DNA of 64,000 bases from Cristatella mucedo (Eukaryota; Bryozoa; Phylactolaemata; Cristatellidae). The position numbers and the translations under genes are program-made. Below, one piece after another: positions 21,025 to 47,969 of this stretch. Numbering within the stretch: the stretch's first letter is position 1; each line of letters opens with the position of its first letter. A model generated the notes under the pieces. It saw nothing but the letters and a program-made list of their open reading frames with translations, made no database searches and was not told the origin of the DNA. The stretch spans positions 3,928,001-3,992,000 of the forward strand of contig WPIO01000001.1 in the NCBI GenBank assembly GCA_009760855.2, given 5' to 3'.

Positions 21025-22480
21025 ATGCTGCCGCCCTCATCAGTTGCTCAAACAGTTAGCTGATTTAACAGTCATTTATATAGCGACAGAAGAGGCTATA
21101 CGGCTATGGCCACTACTTGCAGTGGGAAATAAAGGATCGCTCACTACAGGACTCGAGAACTCTACTACATGGGTCATGAAGAGCGTTCGCCTTAACCCTG
21201 GGATAAATTAATTGAACCGCAGGTGATCGCAGTTGCTGGTTATTCCCCTTGATACCGGCCGAGCCAGGATTTTCGTCTGGAAGGCAAGGCCTGCAACAAT
21301 TTAATGTAGGGGGCAAGACCTGGAAGATATTTAAGTAGGTGGGTCTAGACCCGCAGTTAATAATCGTAGTACGTATTCGACACGAACTCGGCATTTGCTC
21401 AATGTGGAATACATATTTCTTTCGTTGGCTACGGGTCGAGGTACGTAGGAATAATGGGCTCCACCACTGTCTCTTGCTCGATATCCTGAGAATTTTTTTA
21501 ATCCAATCTGCCAGTCAATAACTGAGTCATAAGGATTGAAACTCATCACAGGTTACCTTTCAACTTTTTCTTAAAGAAATGAAATAAAACGCTGATAATA
21601 CTAGGGAGTCGAAACACGTCCGTTTTGAAGCCAGGTATCAAACAGCAATGCGTCTGGACGCACCTTCCATCTGGGGGCAGCTGCCTCACGATTTTCTATC
21701 CGTTGGCTGGTCATGGAACTCGATCTCGAGCCAGTAAATATATTGGCCCCAAAATAGTTATGCTGAGGTCAGCTCTGAGATTATCTGATTCGTGCTGTCT
21801 AATAGTCCCGACTGCATTCCGGCTGATAGTCGTGGTAAGTAATCTAATTAGGTTGCCTAGCAGGCTATTAGCTTAATGTCAGCTTTCGGCATCCGTAGTG
21901 GTAGGCTTCTTTGCACTGCATGCCACTGTTCTCTTGGCCTTAAGGGTCTTATAAGGGTAGCCACATTGGCAATACTTCCTACAATTATTTAACCAGATTA
22001 CTTGTCCTCACAGCACCAAATTACTTATGAAATATAAATCGGCTACAGCTAAATTTAGGATTAATAAAAGGGTCGCCAGCCATTGTCAGTTGTTACACAT
22101 GCTTTCTTGGGGTTGTCTGAGATCTTTCTTTAACCATGCATGGCTCGAGCATGAACAAGTAACGATATGCTAGCACGAGGACTATCAACCCACAGGTATT
22201 TTGAGCTGACTATCACCAATTTCTAACGATAAAGGATAATGGGATGCAAGTCAATAAGAAACCATTAACGACAGATAGATGTACATTAGCAACTTTAGCG
22301 ACTCAAAATCGTGGAACCTATATCCATCTTACAACAGCAATACCAGAACTACTGTTTTGAGCCATATAATCGCAGATCAGCCATTCCGTTGCAGCAGTAG
22401 GCCGGGCAGCATGCACAATAGTGCATCAACAGCATATATAACTGGCACGAGCTGCTACAATGCGTTCAGAGCACATAGTG
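21025..22480. other. Intergenic DNA 3' of WDR33
   Basis: It holds a family-B SINE near 21073-21200. The part next to WDR33 is its 3' UTR and flank. I see no AATAAA in the WDR33 direction close to the stop codon. Confidence 0.55.
21073..21200 (-). mobile_element. tRNA-derived SINE (family B), diverged
   Basis: Reverse complement keeps CACTGCAAGTAGTGG, the GAGTCCTGTAGTGAGCGATC part and TAGCCTCTTCTGTCGCTATA. Confidence 0.55.
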
Positions 22481-37915
<15,435 letters not shown>

Positions 37916-38482
37916 AGGAAAGCTGCAGGTGTACAATCTCAATGCCAACGATCGATGTCGCAAAGAATAACTGGCACTGAATGCATAAACAAGTCCCCTT
38001 CACTTATTGTGCGGATACCGCCTTGTTGCTAGTCAGTCCACGGAAAATTGGTTACGAGTTACTAACCGCAGGACCCGGTGCTTCAAGATGCGGCTCGGTG
38101 AACGAAGCTACCCTGGCCAACCGGTTCAGTGAGCCAATGGGCAGGGTGCCTGGACACGCAGTTTTAACAAGCAGCTTTGTTGGTAACCGTTAGAACAAAG
38201 ATCTAGGCAATACACGACGGAGCAGTTAGTCGGTGCAGGCGGCGCTCAGCATCATGGTTTCATGTCCGCCATTGTAGTGTTTCGAAATAACCTCTCAGGC
38301 TGGCACTGAACAAGTCATATGCGCGGAGCTAAATTATCGTTTATGTATATTTTTATAAAAAAAGTTTTAATATTTTATCAAGTATATTCGCTTGATCGTT
38401 CTTCGACTGAATCGGCTCTCTGTGTACAATCGTCGGACGTCTCAATCGTAGCGGTGCGTGGGGGAATCCTGCGGCTTCGGGA
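37916..38482. promoter_or_regulatory. Shared divergent promoter region of WDR33 and SSU72
   Basis: The two start codons face away from each other across 567 bp, which must hold both 5' UTRs and both promoters. I see no TATA box set near either gene. A YY1-like site lies inside. Confidence 0.75.
38263..38275 (-). promoter_or_regulatory. YY1-like site
   Basis: On the minus strand ACAATGGCGGACA contains the AATGGCGG core of YY1 sites, which often mark start regions of housekeeping genes. The ATG inside would open a 6-codon upstream frame on the WDR33 side. Confidence 0.4.
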
Positions 38483-38556
38483 ATGCAACCGTTCCGACTA
38501 GCCGTCGTGTGTTCCAGCAACCAAAATAGAAGTATGGAAGCCCATAGCTTTCTAAG
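38483..38556 (+). CDS. SSU72: SSU72 exon 1 (phosphatase loop)
   Basis: [20 protein letters not shown] then HSFL plus 2 bases, donor GTATTG. Contains the C-x5-R catalytic loop. Confidence 0.96.
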
Positions 38557-41500
38557 GTATTGCAGGTCTCTTCTTCATTTAGTTATTTGCAGATTTCGCC
38601 ATATGATTGTAGAAGAGTCATTCGCTTTGACCTAAGCGACGGCATACGCTTGCCGCTAGTGACCGCCTGCACTTAACTCAGGTTCATTATTTCTTACAAA
38701 TGCCGCCGATAAGCAGCCGCGTGCAGTCTTAATCCGTTCGGTGATCAATCTTATGTGATATATACTGAATCTTCCTTCGTCCGGGGGCATCCTTTGGATG
38801 ACAAGTTTTATTTCCGTCTACCTTGGCCATTCCGCTCAGGCGTTGCTTGTAAACGTTTTTGCCTCGACCTTCCCTCGCATAGTCCGACCTTCCCTCGCAG
38901 TTTCCGCTCCTCTTGCCTCCAGGTGTTCGGTTGATAGCCGGACCTGGTCACCCTGCAGGAACGGTGAGTCGTTTGGGCAGTTATTGTTTTGTAAGTTTCT
39001 TCTCACGTCGAGCGCGCTGGTCTGTTGGGCCCACCCACCGAGTCACGAGGCACGACTGGTTCCTCGGCAAATGGACGACGAACCAGACGTGTCGCCCACC
39101 CTTCATTTGCCTTCGTCTGCCATTCAGTGAGGGGGTAGCACACTGGCCAGCTGCTGCAGTGAGCCGAGCAGGCTGCTCGAGCACCGATCAGTGGCGGCGA
39201 GCAAGCGTTTTCATCGAGGCTCGCTGTCGAGGAATGACTGCAGGTAGTGGCTGGCAGCACAGCGATCCATTTGTACCAAAGATGCTGTGGCGTTTCGTGC
39301 CTCGGCCAGATAGAGTGGTTGCCGTCAAGGCCGCCGGAAGACCGGCCAGGTTTGTCGAGCTGTTCCGGCTGCACTGGCCTGGCACTTGTGCTCGGGGAGC
39401 CGAAGGAGAGTGACTGACGCATCCTCTTCCTCCTCCTCCTCCTCCTCCTCCTCCTCCTCCTCCTCCTCCTCCTCCTCCTCCTCCTCCTCCTCCTCCTCCT
39501 CCTCCTCCTCCTCCTCCTCCTCCTCCTCCTCCTCCTCCTCCTCCTCCTCCTCCTCCTCCTCCTCCTCCTCCTCCTCCTCCTCCTCCTCCTCCTCCTCTTC
39601 CTCTTCCTCCTCTTCCTCCTCCTCTTCCTCCTCCTCCTCCTCCTCCTCCTCCTCCTCCCCCTCCTCCTCCTCCTCCTCCTCCTCCTCCTCCTCCTCCTCC
39701 TCCTCCCCTCCTCCTCCTCCTCCTCCTCCTCCTCCTCCTCCTCCTCCTCCTCCTCCTCCTCCTCCTCCTCCTCCTCCTCCTCCTCTCCTCCTCCTCCTCC
39801 TCCCCTCCTCCTCCTCCTCTCCTCCTCCTCCTCTCCTCCTCCTCTCCTCCTCCTCCTCCTCCTCCTCCTCCTCCTCCTCCTCCTCCTCCTCCTCCTCCTC
39901 CTCCTCCTCCTCCTCCTCCTCCTCCTCCTCCTCCTCCTCCTCCTCCTCCCTCCTCCTCCTCCTCCTCCTCCTCCTCCTCCTCCTCCTCCTCCTCCTCCTC
40001 CTCTCCTCCTCCTCCTCCTCATCCTCCTCCTCCTCTCCTCCTCCTCCTCCTCCTCCTCCTCCTCCTCCTCCTCCTCCTCCTCCTCCTCCTCCTCCTCCTC
40101 CTCCCCCTCCTCCTCCTTCCCTCCCTCCTCCTCCTCCTCCTCCTCCTCCTCCTCCTCCTCCTTGCTTCACAAGCTGGCTGGCTTTCAATTGGCTGGCATT
40201 CCTCTTGACCTCCCCACCCCACCATCCCCTTCACAGCTCTTCCGGGTGGCTTTCTCTCTTTGGCTCCAGCCTGGCTCTCAGATCTACTCCCCTTCACCAG
40301 GATGTTCCTCTGGTTTGGTCTAGGGGGTAAGGTCCCTTGGCAGCAAATGTAAAGCGCCTAGAAAGAGATTGAGTTCTCTGGGGGCGCTTTATCAAGTGCA
40401 TTATTATTATTATTACCATTAATGACCAAGGCCGTGGGTTCGAGCCTTGCAGCTTATGTAAAGCCCCTGGATAGAGATCAAGTTCTCTTATTGTTATATA
40501 CAAATACATTATCTAATGTTTCTGTGTGCATATATGGCATTTGTGTATGTATGTATATAATATTTTATATTTGCACACACAAATGCAGACACAGACATAT
40601 ATAGGAAACTAAAGTTACAGGCTCATCTACTGATTCTTCTTTTAGTCATACTGACTGTAGTACAAGGATGCCTAGCCATACTTGCTGCTGGTGTGGTTTA
40701 ACAGCCATCAAGGGGATCCTAACTCAGCCTTAAGTGTTCGTGTTGGCACTATGAATTGTGTAAATGCACTGGTGTTTTATTGATCACTGGCATTTATGCT
40801 CATCGTGGCCACTAGCTCTTGCTCTACAAGCTGTGACTGCAATTTCCTTAAGCTTCTGTTCTGATTTGTAGCAAAAAAGGATTTAAAATACAGTCGTTCG
40901 GCTCCGGCAACCAGGTGAAATTGCCGGGCCCAACACCGGAAAAGCCTAACGTCTATGATTTTAGCACGACGTATGAAGAAATGTACCAAGACTTACTGCA
41001 GAGGGATAAGGCTTTGTATCCTTGGTTGCTATTTTGACATGCTTTTAATTTCCCGAAATGTACTTGTATGGTCTCCATATTTGCAGCTATAGCTGAAGCT
41101 GCATTCAGTGTGTGTGTGTGTGTGCGCCTGTGTGTGTGTGCGCGTGCATGCGTATGCACTGAGATATATCCATGATTAGGCCCATTGGGGACCGGACTTT
41201 GACCTTGCCCAAGATGAATAATAATATGAAACTTGGCTTGGCGCATGTTAGTCTGCAACCCACCTGGTCTTTGCTTCAGATCGGTCCTGTAGGACCAGTT
41301 AACATGTGGTCCAGTACAACCACTGTTGTATCCACTGGTATTTGTACACTCTTTGGCCCGTGTAGGTCGATCGTACCACTTTCATGCAAAAATTCTCCAA
41401 TAGTGGGCACAGAAGGTGCTTAGCAATGCTTGTTAAGCTCTAAGAAGTTTATGCATACAATGTACATGCGAGTATACATTAGTAGGTCTGAACTACTCGC

Positions 41501-44500
41501 TTAGTAAGAGTTAAGTTGTCTCGGGTTCTTAATGTCCTTCTGCTGCTGGGTATTGATGCCACCAACCTTGGACCTCTTTCCAGCTATGCTTACTCCAACA
41601 ACATTCAAAGCTGCTTGCAAAGATCGTCTGCCAAGGTAGGCAGATTTCGATTGCTTCTCAGACGTCGTTCAGAGTCAATCTATGGGTGCTCTGTGAGGTT
41701 TAAATCAGGTGATTGACCAGGTCAATCCAATTCGCGCGTCAGAAAAATGCTTATAACCACTTCTGGTGTTGCTGTAAATAAGTTTGTAGTTCAAGCAACG
41801 CCTGGCGCACGGAATTCCCACGTTCTAAAGCGTATCGAGGTATGCATTCTGGTTGTTCATGTCAGGAATACGATTCAGCAAACTGATGCCGGGAAGGGGG
41901 CCGAAAAACACGACTTCATACCTTGCCATGTTTTTAGTCTGCTTCGGGTATTCGTTGTGTTACATCTCACCTTTTCCTCTGCTGATTTTGAGGTGACTTT
42001 TATCATCCCCTCGGAGCTTGATTTTTTTTTATTTCTCTAGTTCTTTAGGCCAAGCGCCGGCTTTCAGTCGCCGAGCAGACAGTGCTGGCCCACAGCGACT
42101 CGACTCTCGACTTTTGCCGGCTAGAATTCGTTCTATGATGGCTGCCAGCGCCACGAGAGCTGCTTTGAGCTAGGCCTCCTGTCGGAGACTGCAGTAGATC
42201 TTTTCAGCAAAAGGTCATCGCGCTGCAACATCTTGTTTCTCTCGCATTGCCTTTTACTCGCTCTTTGTGTCTGAAGTGCCAGCACCGTGCCTGTGCCAAA
42301 CTTGCCACAGTCCATACTCATCGGCTGATGTTGCTAGTGGCCGCCAATAAAGCCAGATGCAGAAATGAAGTGAAAAAAGTGGGTTGAATTGGTCAATTAT
42401 CAGCTGGTGTGGTGCTGTCGTAGCCATTCGAGTCGATGGCCACTATTTCCTTTGCTGGGCCCTTGCCTTCCTGGGCTTCTGCTCTGAAAAGGCCTATCCC
42501 GAGTTGCATCAATACCTGTACACGTGAGTTGCAATTAGGCAGGTGCCGCTTTGTGATTGTGACTTGTGGTCTCTATGACTTACCATGTTGTGCTGTGGGC
42601 GTGACGCTTCTGCCATGTTGTCCTGCCCATAATCTCGGACTCCACCTGCCCAATGTGCATGCTGCACGTGAGCACGTTACTCCTTAACATCGACACACTC
42701 CTCACTTTGTCCCAGTCCTCCAGCCTATGCGAAAGCTTTCCTCCCTCTTTCTTCCTCTTCTGCTCCAGAGCAGCCTACCCGACGCCAACGACTATCCAAT
42801 CTATATGTACACCTGCCTGCGTCCAATAGGCATCGTCGTTCTTCCAATTCATATGTTGGGCTCCATCGTTCTTTGATGCGCCGTGCGCACCTCTAGTGAG
42901 CTAGCATGACACTGTGGTTCTAGCACTTCGGGCCTAGGATTGGCTGTGCATGTGAGACAAATGAATGCCTCTCATTTAATCCCTCCTTCAAGTTTGACGT
43001 CTCATGGTTTGCAAGTTAGCCCTGCTCTAGTTAGTGGCAGATTGCTGTGGACCTACATGTTGATAGGTTGTGCATGATCGTCATAGGACCCCTACCTCAT
43101 GACTAGAGTGTTGATGTAAATGGTTTTATTAACTTTTTGCATTTCTGTGTGTATTTGATTCAATAATGCAAACATCTCGATGGTCTCGATGATTGCATTT
43201 CGTGGTTTTATTATCAGGTTGAAATGTTCTAATCTACAGCCCAGAATCGGTCTGCTAACTGCCCAAAGCCACCTGCTTCCTCTTCACCAAACAGGAGTTT
43301 CGATTAATTTCTGTCTGAGCCTTGTGCAGCTTGTAGACTCTGGAAGGGGGCAGAGCTCGGGCTTAACACTGGACACTGGGTTCTCAAAGGCTGAGCAAAA
43401 TGAACACCTCATTATGCTGGATGTCACATTGCTGAATGCCAAGGCTGTTTGGCTGTAAGCTCGTGACACTGCCTGGGTTTTGATGCAGCCTTTTTAGAAT
43501 GTTTTTTAGACCGACGAGGGGCAGCAATTGTGATTTCTTTTTATTTTATTCGGGCACTAGGCAGCCGGCAGTGTGGTGGTGCCCGGTGAGTCCGGCTGCC
43601 TGCTCAGTCCGGGCTAGTGCTTGTCGTATCCCACAGGGATATAATAACCCTAGAAAGGAAGAGAAGATATATAGTCGATCAGGAGTTAAACCCAGAGCCA
43701 CACCGATTCGACGTGCGTGCTATTTAACCGCTGAGTATCAGATAGTCCCAGGGACAGCCAAACCAGAGCAGCCTGAATAGCTACTTGTCCATCTACTTTC
43801 TCAGCTGGCCTGTGTTGGTTCTCAATAGTTGGATACGTCTGAGAACAAGGACGACTGTGTCGCTTTGCTGTGCCTCAAACACGTTGGAGACCATGCCTTT
43901 AGTTCGTGTGTTCCCAAAGCCTGGAACCCATTCTGGACTGATGCAGCTCCATCCCCTTGCCTTGACGACTTTTAAAAAGACAAGTGTTCCTCACAGCATT
44001 TGCAGGGTTCGTGGGCATTGTCCTTAGTGTGCTGCTTATGCGTGCTGATGATGTGAATGTTGTTGCTAACCAAATGACTTTTTTTCTTATAGTATGCATG
44101 AAGTGGCTGGATAGAGATTTAGCTCTCTTAGGTTGCTATATAAATGTCATTATTATTATGGTTGATGCAAGTTCAAGGATAGCGATATGGCCACTGAGTG
44201 GGGTAATTGAGGCTACTGTTCGGCAGATCAATTGGTTTGTGTAGGCCTGTGGCAGAAATACCTGTAACATGATCGATTTTATGACAGTCTAATGTAATTA
44301 CTTACATTACTCAGGAGCACAAAAAGGTAGTAAGCATGGCTTTGTGTGATCATTTGCTGGTTACTGAAGCCCTTTGGCTCTAGCCACATGTAACCCTTAC
44401 CTAGCCACGGTGTGTGTACCATGTGCACAGGGAGCAGATGCTATTGGTCACGTGATCTACACTGATCTCAATTTTATAGTGTCTCAGTAAAAAAAAGAAT

Positions 44501-44745
44501 GTGCATAGTACCGTTGAAGAGAAATTAAAGGCTTGCCTTCATAAGTGAGGATCATTTATCCGCAAAACTTGTGATGGGCCGGTCAGTGTTGATTCTTGGT
44601 GGTTGCTTGAGTTATCGAATGGGTATTGTAGTAGCATTTATATTCTATAGATGCCTATTTTTTGTAGATGTCTGGGTCTGATTTATAATATGATATATAT
44701 GTATATCATATATATATATAAATATATATATATATGTATATAATA

Positions 44746-44795
<50 letters not shown>

Positions 44796-47402
44796 ATAAT
44801 GATTGATATACTGATACATAAGCATAAGTAACATGAGATTTTGAGGCCGAATGGTTTCATGTAATGTATCCTAACTAGAATTGATACTTCGTCCCACAGC
44901 ACTTGCTTTAAAAGAAAAACATGTAGCTGAACTTTAATCCGGATTTCTGTAGCACAGAGTATCTCTAAGGGATATAACAGCATTTTAAAAGAACGTGTCA
45001 TGTCTTTATCGGAAGCTTAGTCTGAAGCCAGCCTACCTTTAAAGGGTCAAATTTATAATAATCTTATTATTGCCAAAATCCTACTGTGTTAAAATGGCCA
45101 GAGAACTTGTGCTTTTACATAGAAGTGCATATTTCTCCATTCACATGCCTAGTCTGTCCCTGCTGGCCTTCCATTTCATTAAAATTAGGGTTTGATTGCC
45201 ACCTAACGCTAGGGACTAACCGAGTCTTGCCTGTGAGCTAAAAGTGGATGGGAGGTAATAAGATAACAAGCTGTGACCAGAGCTCCCCAGTGGTTGGCTT
45301 CTTCTAGCAATGGGCTTGAGGTATGTCGAAAAAAGTGGGTGCTGTTTGTTTGGCCGATAGCATGTGGTGTTTGTGCCTGTAATGTTTTCGGCTTTGCTCA
45401 GGCCTCTGAAATAGCAATGGTATGGCTAGGATGATACTATGGCAGCATAGTCTGGTTCGAGTGTTTGGAGACCGCCTGTAGTTGCTGCTGACCTGCAGAT
45501 TAGATTGTTGCCATTTAGCTCCAGTGCGGCAGCCCAGAAAATTCTTTACGAGAGAACTTGTTCCTTTGTTCACCTGTCCCACATATATTGCTAATTGTTC
45601 TTAAGAATGGTATTGGGAGCATATATGCCAATCGTCGGATGCCAGGGGAATAAAAAATGATAATAATTTTTGTATGGTTCCCAGGAGAACTAAATCTCTT
45701 TCGTGGACTATTCGCTGGGTAAGAGCAAGTCCTGAGAGGAAGGTCTCTAGCTTCTTTTTTTGCATGGACGTGTTTTGAACAATGTGTCTCAAATGCGGCT
45801 TTCATCCGAAGGTAACGATTCTTCAAGCTTTGACGCCTAGTTAGGAACGTGTAGTTGTTAGCTCCTACAGCTTGCATCCGGTCCGTTGTTGATTGCTTAG
45901 TTGAATGCCATCCTGGGTGCAGTCAGGATTTCTTTCAAGGGGCTAACTGAACTAGCCAATAATGTCCCATGACGTGCCCCTTCTGCCTTGCAGAGGGGAC
46001 TTTGGTTTGGCATCCTCTCTCTGTGCCATTACATGCCACTGCCCCGAGTGTGTGGATGCTGGTTCAGCTGATTTGGCAGTATGGCTAGTGACCAACGTGT
46101 CCATTGGGAAAATCATCTTTTCCAAATCAGTGCTTGGACGGTTTCCCGTGGTTTCATTCAGCCATGCCAGTACTCATCTTCCACTTTATAGGCGATGAGT
46201 GTTATTGTTACTACCTTTGCAGCATCTTAGGAAGTCCGAGTCTAATTCGTAGATTTATTTCGAGTGGTGGGTCTAAGCCCGGGTTTTGAGCCCTGCAAAA
46301 CACTATTCCGCATTTCCGGCTGTCATGGGAATGATCTCCCCTATTGCTGTTCCACCACTAAGTAAACGAGGCTGTTGCTAAGGCTGTTGAGTCAGCCGAC
46401 CTTTTTTATGCCATACACTGGTGGGCAAACATGTCAGCCATCCTGTCTCATCAGGTGAAAGACTTCGGGAATCAAGTGCACATTTATATGAAGGGGTGTG
46501 CTCTAGGGTCATGACATGTTCAGTACTTGTAGCCAGGCATTAAGCAGCCAAGGGCAGAGTCTCCGGCAGTTTTGCTGAAAATGAAGCTCTTTCCCATTGC
46601 TTCAGTGTCCAGCATCTTCTTCTCGGCTGGGGGAGACATGTGGTGTGGTATGCTCCTAGGCGTTTGCTACAATGTGGATTACCCCTTGACCTGCAATATA
46701 CAGCTATACCCAGAATGGAATGCTGCATATGCTGGATAGAAACAGACGTTTAAAGCCTAAACCGGAACGGTTCCAGAATGCTAAAGAGAAATTTGACGTC
46801 GTCATAACGTGTGATGAAAGGGTTTATGATCAAGTGATCGAAGGTAGGTAATCAAGTGATTGAAGGTAATTTTTCCTTGGCATATCTGTTTGTATCTGTA
46901 CATGTATCTGTATCTGTACAATTATATCTACATCTGTATCTACAACTATATATATATACATCTATATCTGCAACTACTATATCTACAACTTAAATCTGTA
47001 CAACTTTGTTTTATGATACAAGTGCATCTGTAAGATTCGTTTGTACTTTTTCGTGCTAGCATGTTTATGCTTGGATCCCTGTAGACATCGAAAGAAGAGA
47101 CAAAGACGACGTACAACAGGTGCACGTAATCAACGTAGAAATTCAGGATAACCACGAAGAAGCCACCATTGGTGCTTTCCTTATCTGCGATCTGTGCACA
47201 ATGGTAGGTTGCTCGAACGCTCATGCTATTAGGGCAGATCCTTCTCCCTCCTTACTCAGCTTAGAGGCGTGGAAAACGTATTCATAACCGTTCGTTATAG
47301 CTTCGAGAATCCGAGGACCTCGACAACGACATCGATGAAATCCTTCAAGATTTTGAGGCACAGTCTGGGCGTCCCGTATTGCATACAGCTGCGTTCTACT
47401 AG
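38483..47402 (+). CDS. SSU72: SSU72 homologue, RNA polymerase II CTD Ser5/Ser7 phosphatase, 5 exons
   Basis: SSU72 removes phosphate from Ser5 (and Ser7) of the polymerase II C-terminal repeats and acts in termination and 3'-end processing, bound to symplekin/Pta1. Exons 38483-38556, 40872-41015, 46704-46843, 47085-47203 and 47301-47402 join in phase to 192 residues; human SSU72 has 194. The catalytic loop C-x5-R is [13 protein letters not shown] (Cys10, Arg16), next to the start as in the family. The general-acid Asp lies in IQDNHEEAT (Asp141). Other family blocks: [47 protein letters not shown] and [10 protein letters not shown], ending [12 protein letters not shown]. It is divergent to WDR33. 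All catalytic residues are present, so the protein should be active. Confidence 0.97.
39422..40163 (+). repeat. TCC trinucleotide tract, 742 bp
   Basis: Almost pure (TCC)n with TTCC, TCCC and TCTCC interruptions that shift the register between 39595 and 40130. The plus strand (the SSU72 coding strand) is pyrimidine and the other strand is (GGA)n. It begins 866 bp into SSU72 intron 1. Confidence 0.97.
40330..40412 (+). mobile_element. LINE 3' tail with perfect stem
   Basis: GCAGCAAATGT, AAAGCGCC (40351-40358), TAGAAAGAGATTGAGTTCTC, GGCGCTTT (40383-40390), TCAAGTGC and an ATT run. Confidence 0.8.
40416..40510 (+). mobile_element. tRNA-derived SINE (family A), 5'-truncated
   Basis: Starts inside the tRNA part (GGCCGTGGGTTCGAGCCTTG), then TATGTAAAGCCCCTGGATAG and TTCTCTTATTGTTATA. 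It follows the LINE tail directly, so it inserted at the ATT run or the two were copied together. Confidence 0.6.
40872..41015 (+). CDS. SSU72: SSU72 exon 2
   Basis: [40 protein letters not shown] and RDKA. Acceptor TTTGTAG, donor GTATCC in phase 2. Confidence 0.96.
41630..41960 (-). mobile_element. Tc1/mariner-type transposase relic
   Basis: In minus-strand frames the hallmark reads ELD[17 protein letters not shown] (usual form LDWPxQSPDLNPIEHxW), followed by [20 protein letters not shown]. Stops and a frameshift make it dead. Terminal repeats were not found. Confidence 0.6.
43555..43755 (-). mobile_element. tRNA-like SINE, third type
   Basis: Reverse complement has TACTCAGCGGTTAAATAGCA (A-box-like) and GGCTCTGGGTTTAACTCC (B-box-like) 20-30 bp apart, then unrelated sequence. 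One copy seen. Confidence 0.4.
43790..44160 (+). mobile_element. LINE 3' end fragment
   Basis: Plus-strand frame keeps [20 protein letters not shown] and LTTFKKT, equivalent to the LINE C-terminal PKAWNSLP...LTTFKK, then a tail with GATAGAGATTTAGCTCTC and ATTATTATT. Confidence 0.65.
44686..44800 (+). repeat. TA microsatellite
   Basis: Imperfect TATA run with ATGTATA and TTTATA interruptions. Confidence 0.9.
46704..46843 (+). CDS. SSU72: SSU72 exon 3
   Basis: [20 protein letters not shown] then [20 protein letters not shown] and YDQVIE. Acceptor TATACAG, donor GTAGGT in phase 1. Confidence 0.97.
46879..46993 (+). repeat. TATCTG/TATCTACA-type degenerate repeat
   Basis: Repeated TATCTGTA, TATCTACA and ACATCTGTA units in SSU72 intron 3. 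Confidence 0.7.
47085..47203 (+). CDS. SSU72: SSU72 exon 4 (catalytic Asp)
   Basis: [20 protein letters not shown] then [19 protein letters not shown]. Acceptor CCTGTAG, donor GTAGGT in phase 0. Confidence 0.97.
47301..47402 (+). CDS. SSU72: SSU72 exon 5 (stop codon)
   Basis: [20 protein letters not shown] then [13 protein letters not shown] and TAG. The terminal aromatic FY is typical of the family. Confidence 0.96.
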   Translation, partial: LRESEDLDNDIDEILQDFEAQSGRPVLHTAAFY

Positions 47403-47693
47403 AGGCGTTCTACTCGAGTTAAAACGGCTGATTTTCGATAGGAGTTACAAAGTGCTCGTCGGCAATAGCAGCCACTGAAGGGATGCGTCTCAGTTATATG
47501 AAGCGCCGTGGCAAGTTCTGCTGTTGCTTCTATTCACCTCCATGCTTACCCAGCTTGTCTGTCGAATTTGGTTTAGATTGACAGTCGCGGACGTCTGAGG
47601 TGTGGTGCTGGCGATATTGAACCGAAGTCAAGCTTTGTTCGAAAAACCAGCTGGCACTGACCAGAAGCTTTTTGTATGGCTTGTCCTCAAGGC

Positions 47694-47969
47694 TCAAATA
47701 AACTGCGCTTGCAAAATGAAACCGTAAAATATTTTGAAAATGTCTCCATCAGCCTCTGCGAATGTGATGTGCTGTCGTTTCCTGCTGGCATCAGGATGCA
47801 ATTTTTCCAAGGACATTAGCAGACTGTAAGCATTAAGGTCAATTGCTTGCTGTAGAGAGCGAGCATTGCTTGGCGATATAGTCAGCTGGATCATCCGGTG
47901 ATGCGATGGTGAGAACGGATTTATAGAACGGGCTAGGGGCTTCGGGACGCCGTTCGGTCCGCCCGTGGA
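47694..47969 (-). CDS. Unidentified gene, exon 5 (stop codon)
   Basis: Starts STGGPNGVPKPLARSINPFS after GAACTGCAG. Phase 0 agrees with exon 4. The other frame of the same exon also reads like protein (PFYKSVLTIASPDDPADYIA) but needs phase 1. Confidence 0.4.
   Translation of the reverse strand, partial: STGGPNGVPKPLARSINPFSPSHHRMIQLTISPSNARSLQQAIDLNAYSLLMSLEKLHPDASRKRQHITFAEADGDIFKIFYGFILQAQFI

Larger units (their letters stand above)
38557..40871. other. SSU72 intron 1
   Basis: Holds the 742-bp TCC tract (39422-40163), a LINE tail and a family-A SINE. 38560-39420 has no recognised feature. Confidence 0.7.
41016..46703. other. SSU72 intron 2 (5.7 kb)
   Basis: Holds a Tc1/mariner relic, a tRNA-like element, a LINE fragment and a TA tract. 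42060-43500 and 45000-46700 show nothing I recognise. Confidence 0.65.

Noticed and set aside
39386-40330. Open frames of hundreds of Ser/Pro/Leu (plus) or Arg/Glu/Gly (minus) codons, up to 339 codons
   Set aside because: They are translations of the TCC tract in all frames and lie within SSU72 intron 1.
43499-43780. 93-codon plus-strand frame
   Set aside because: It covers the tRNA-like SINE and reads as random protein.
47841-47947. Alternative frame PFYKSVLTIASPDDPADYIA in exon 5 of the unidentified gene
   Set aside because: Protein-like, but it needs phase 1 or 2 while exon 4 ends in phase 0. Kept only as an alternative.
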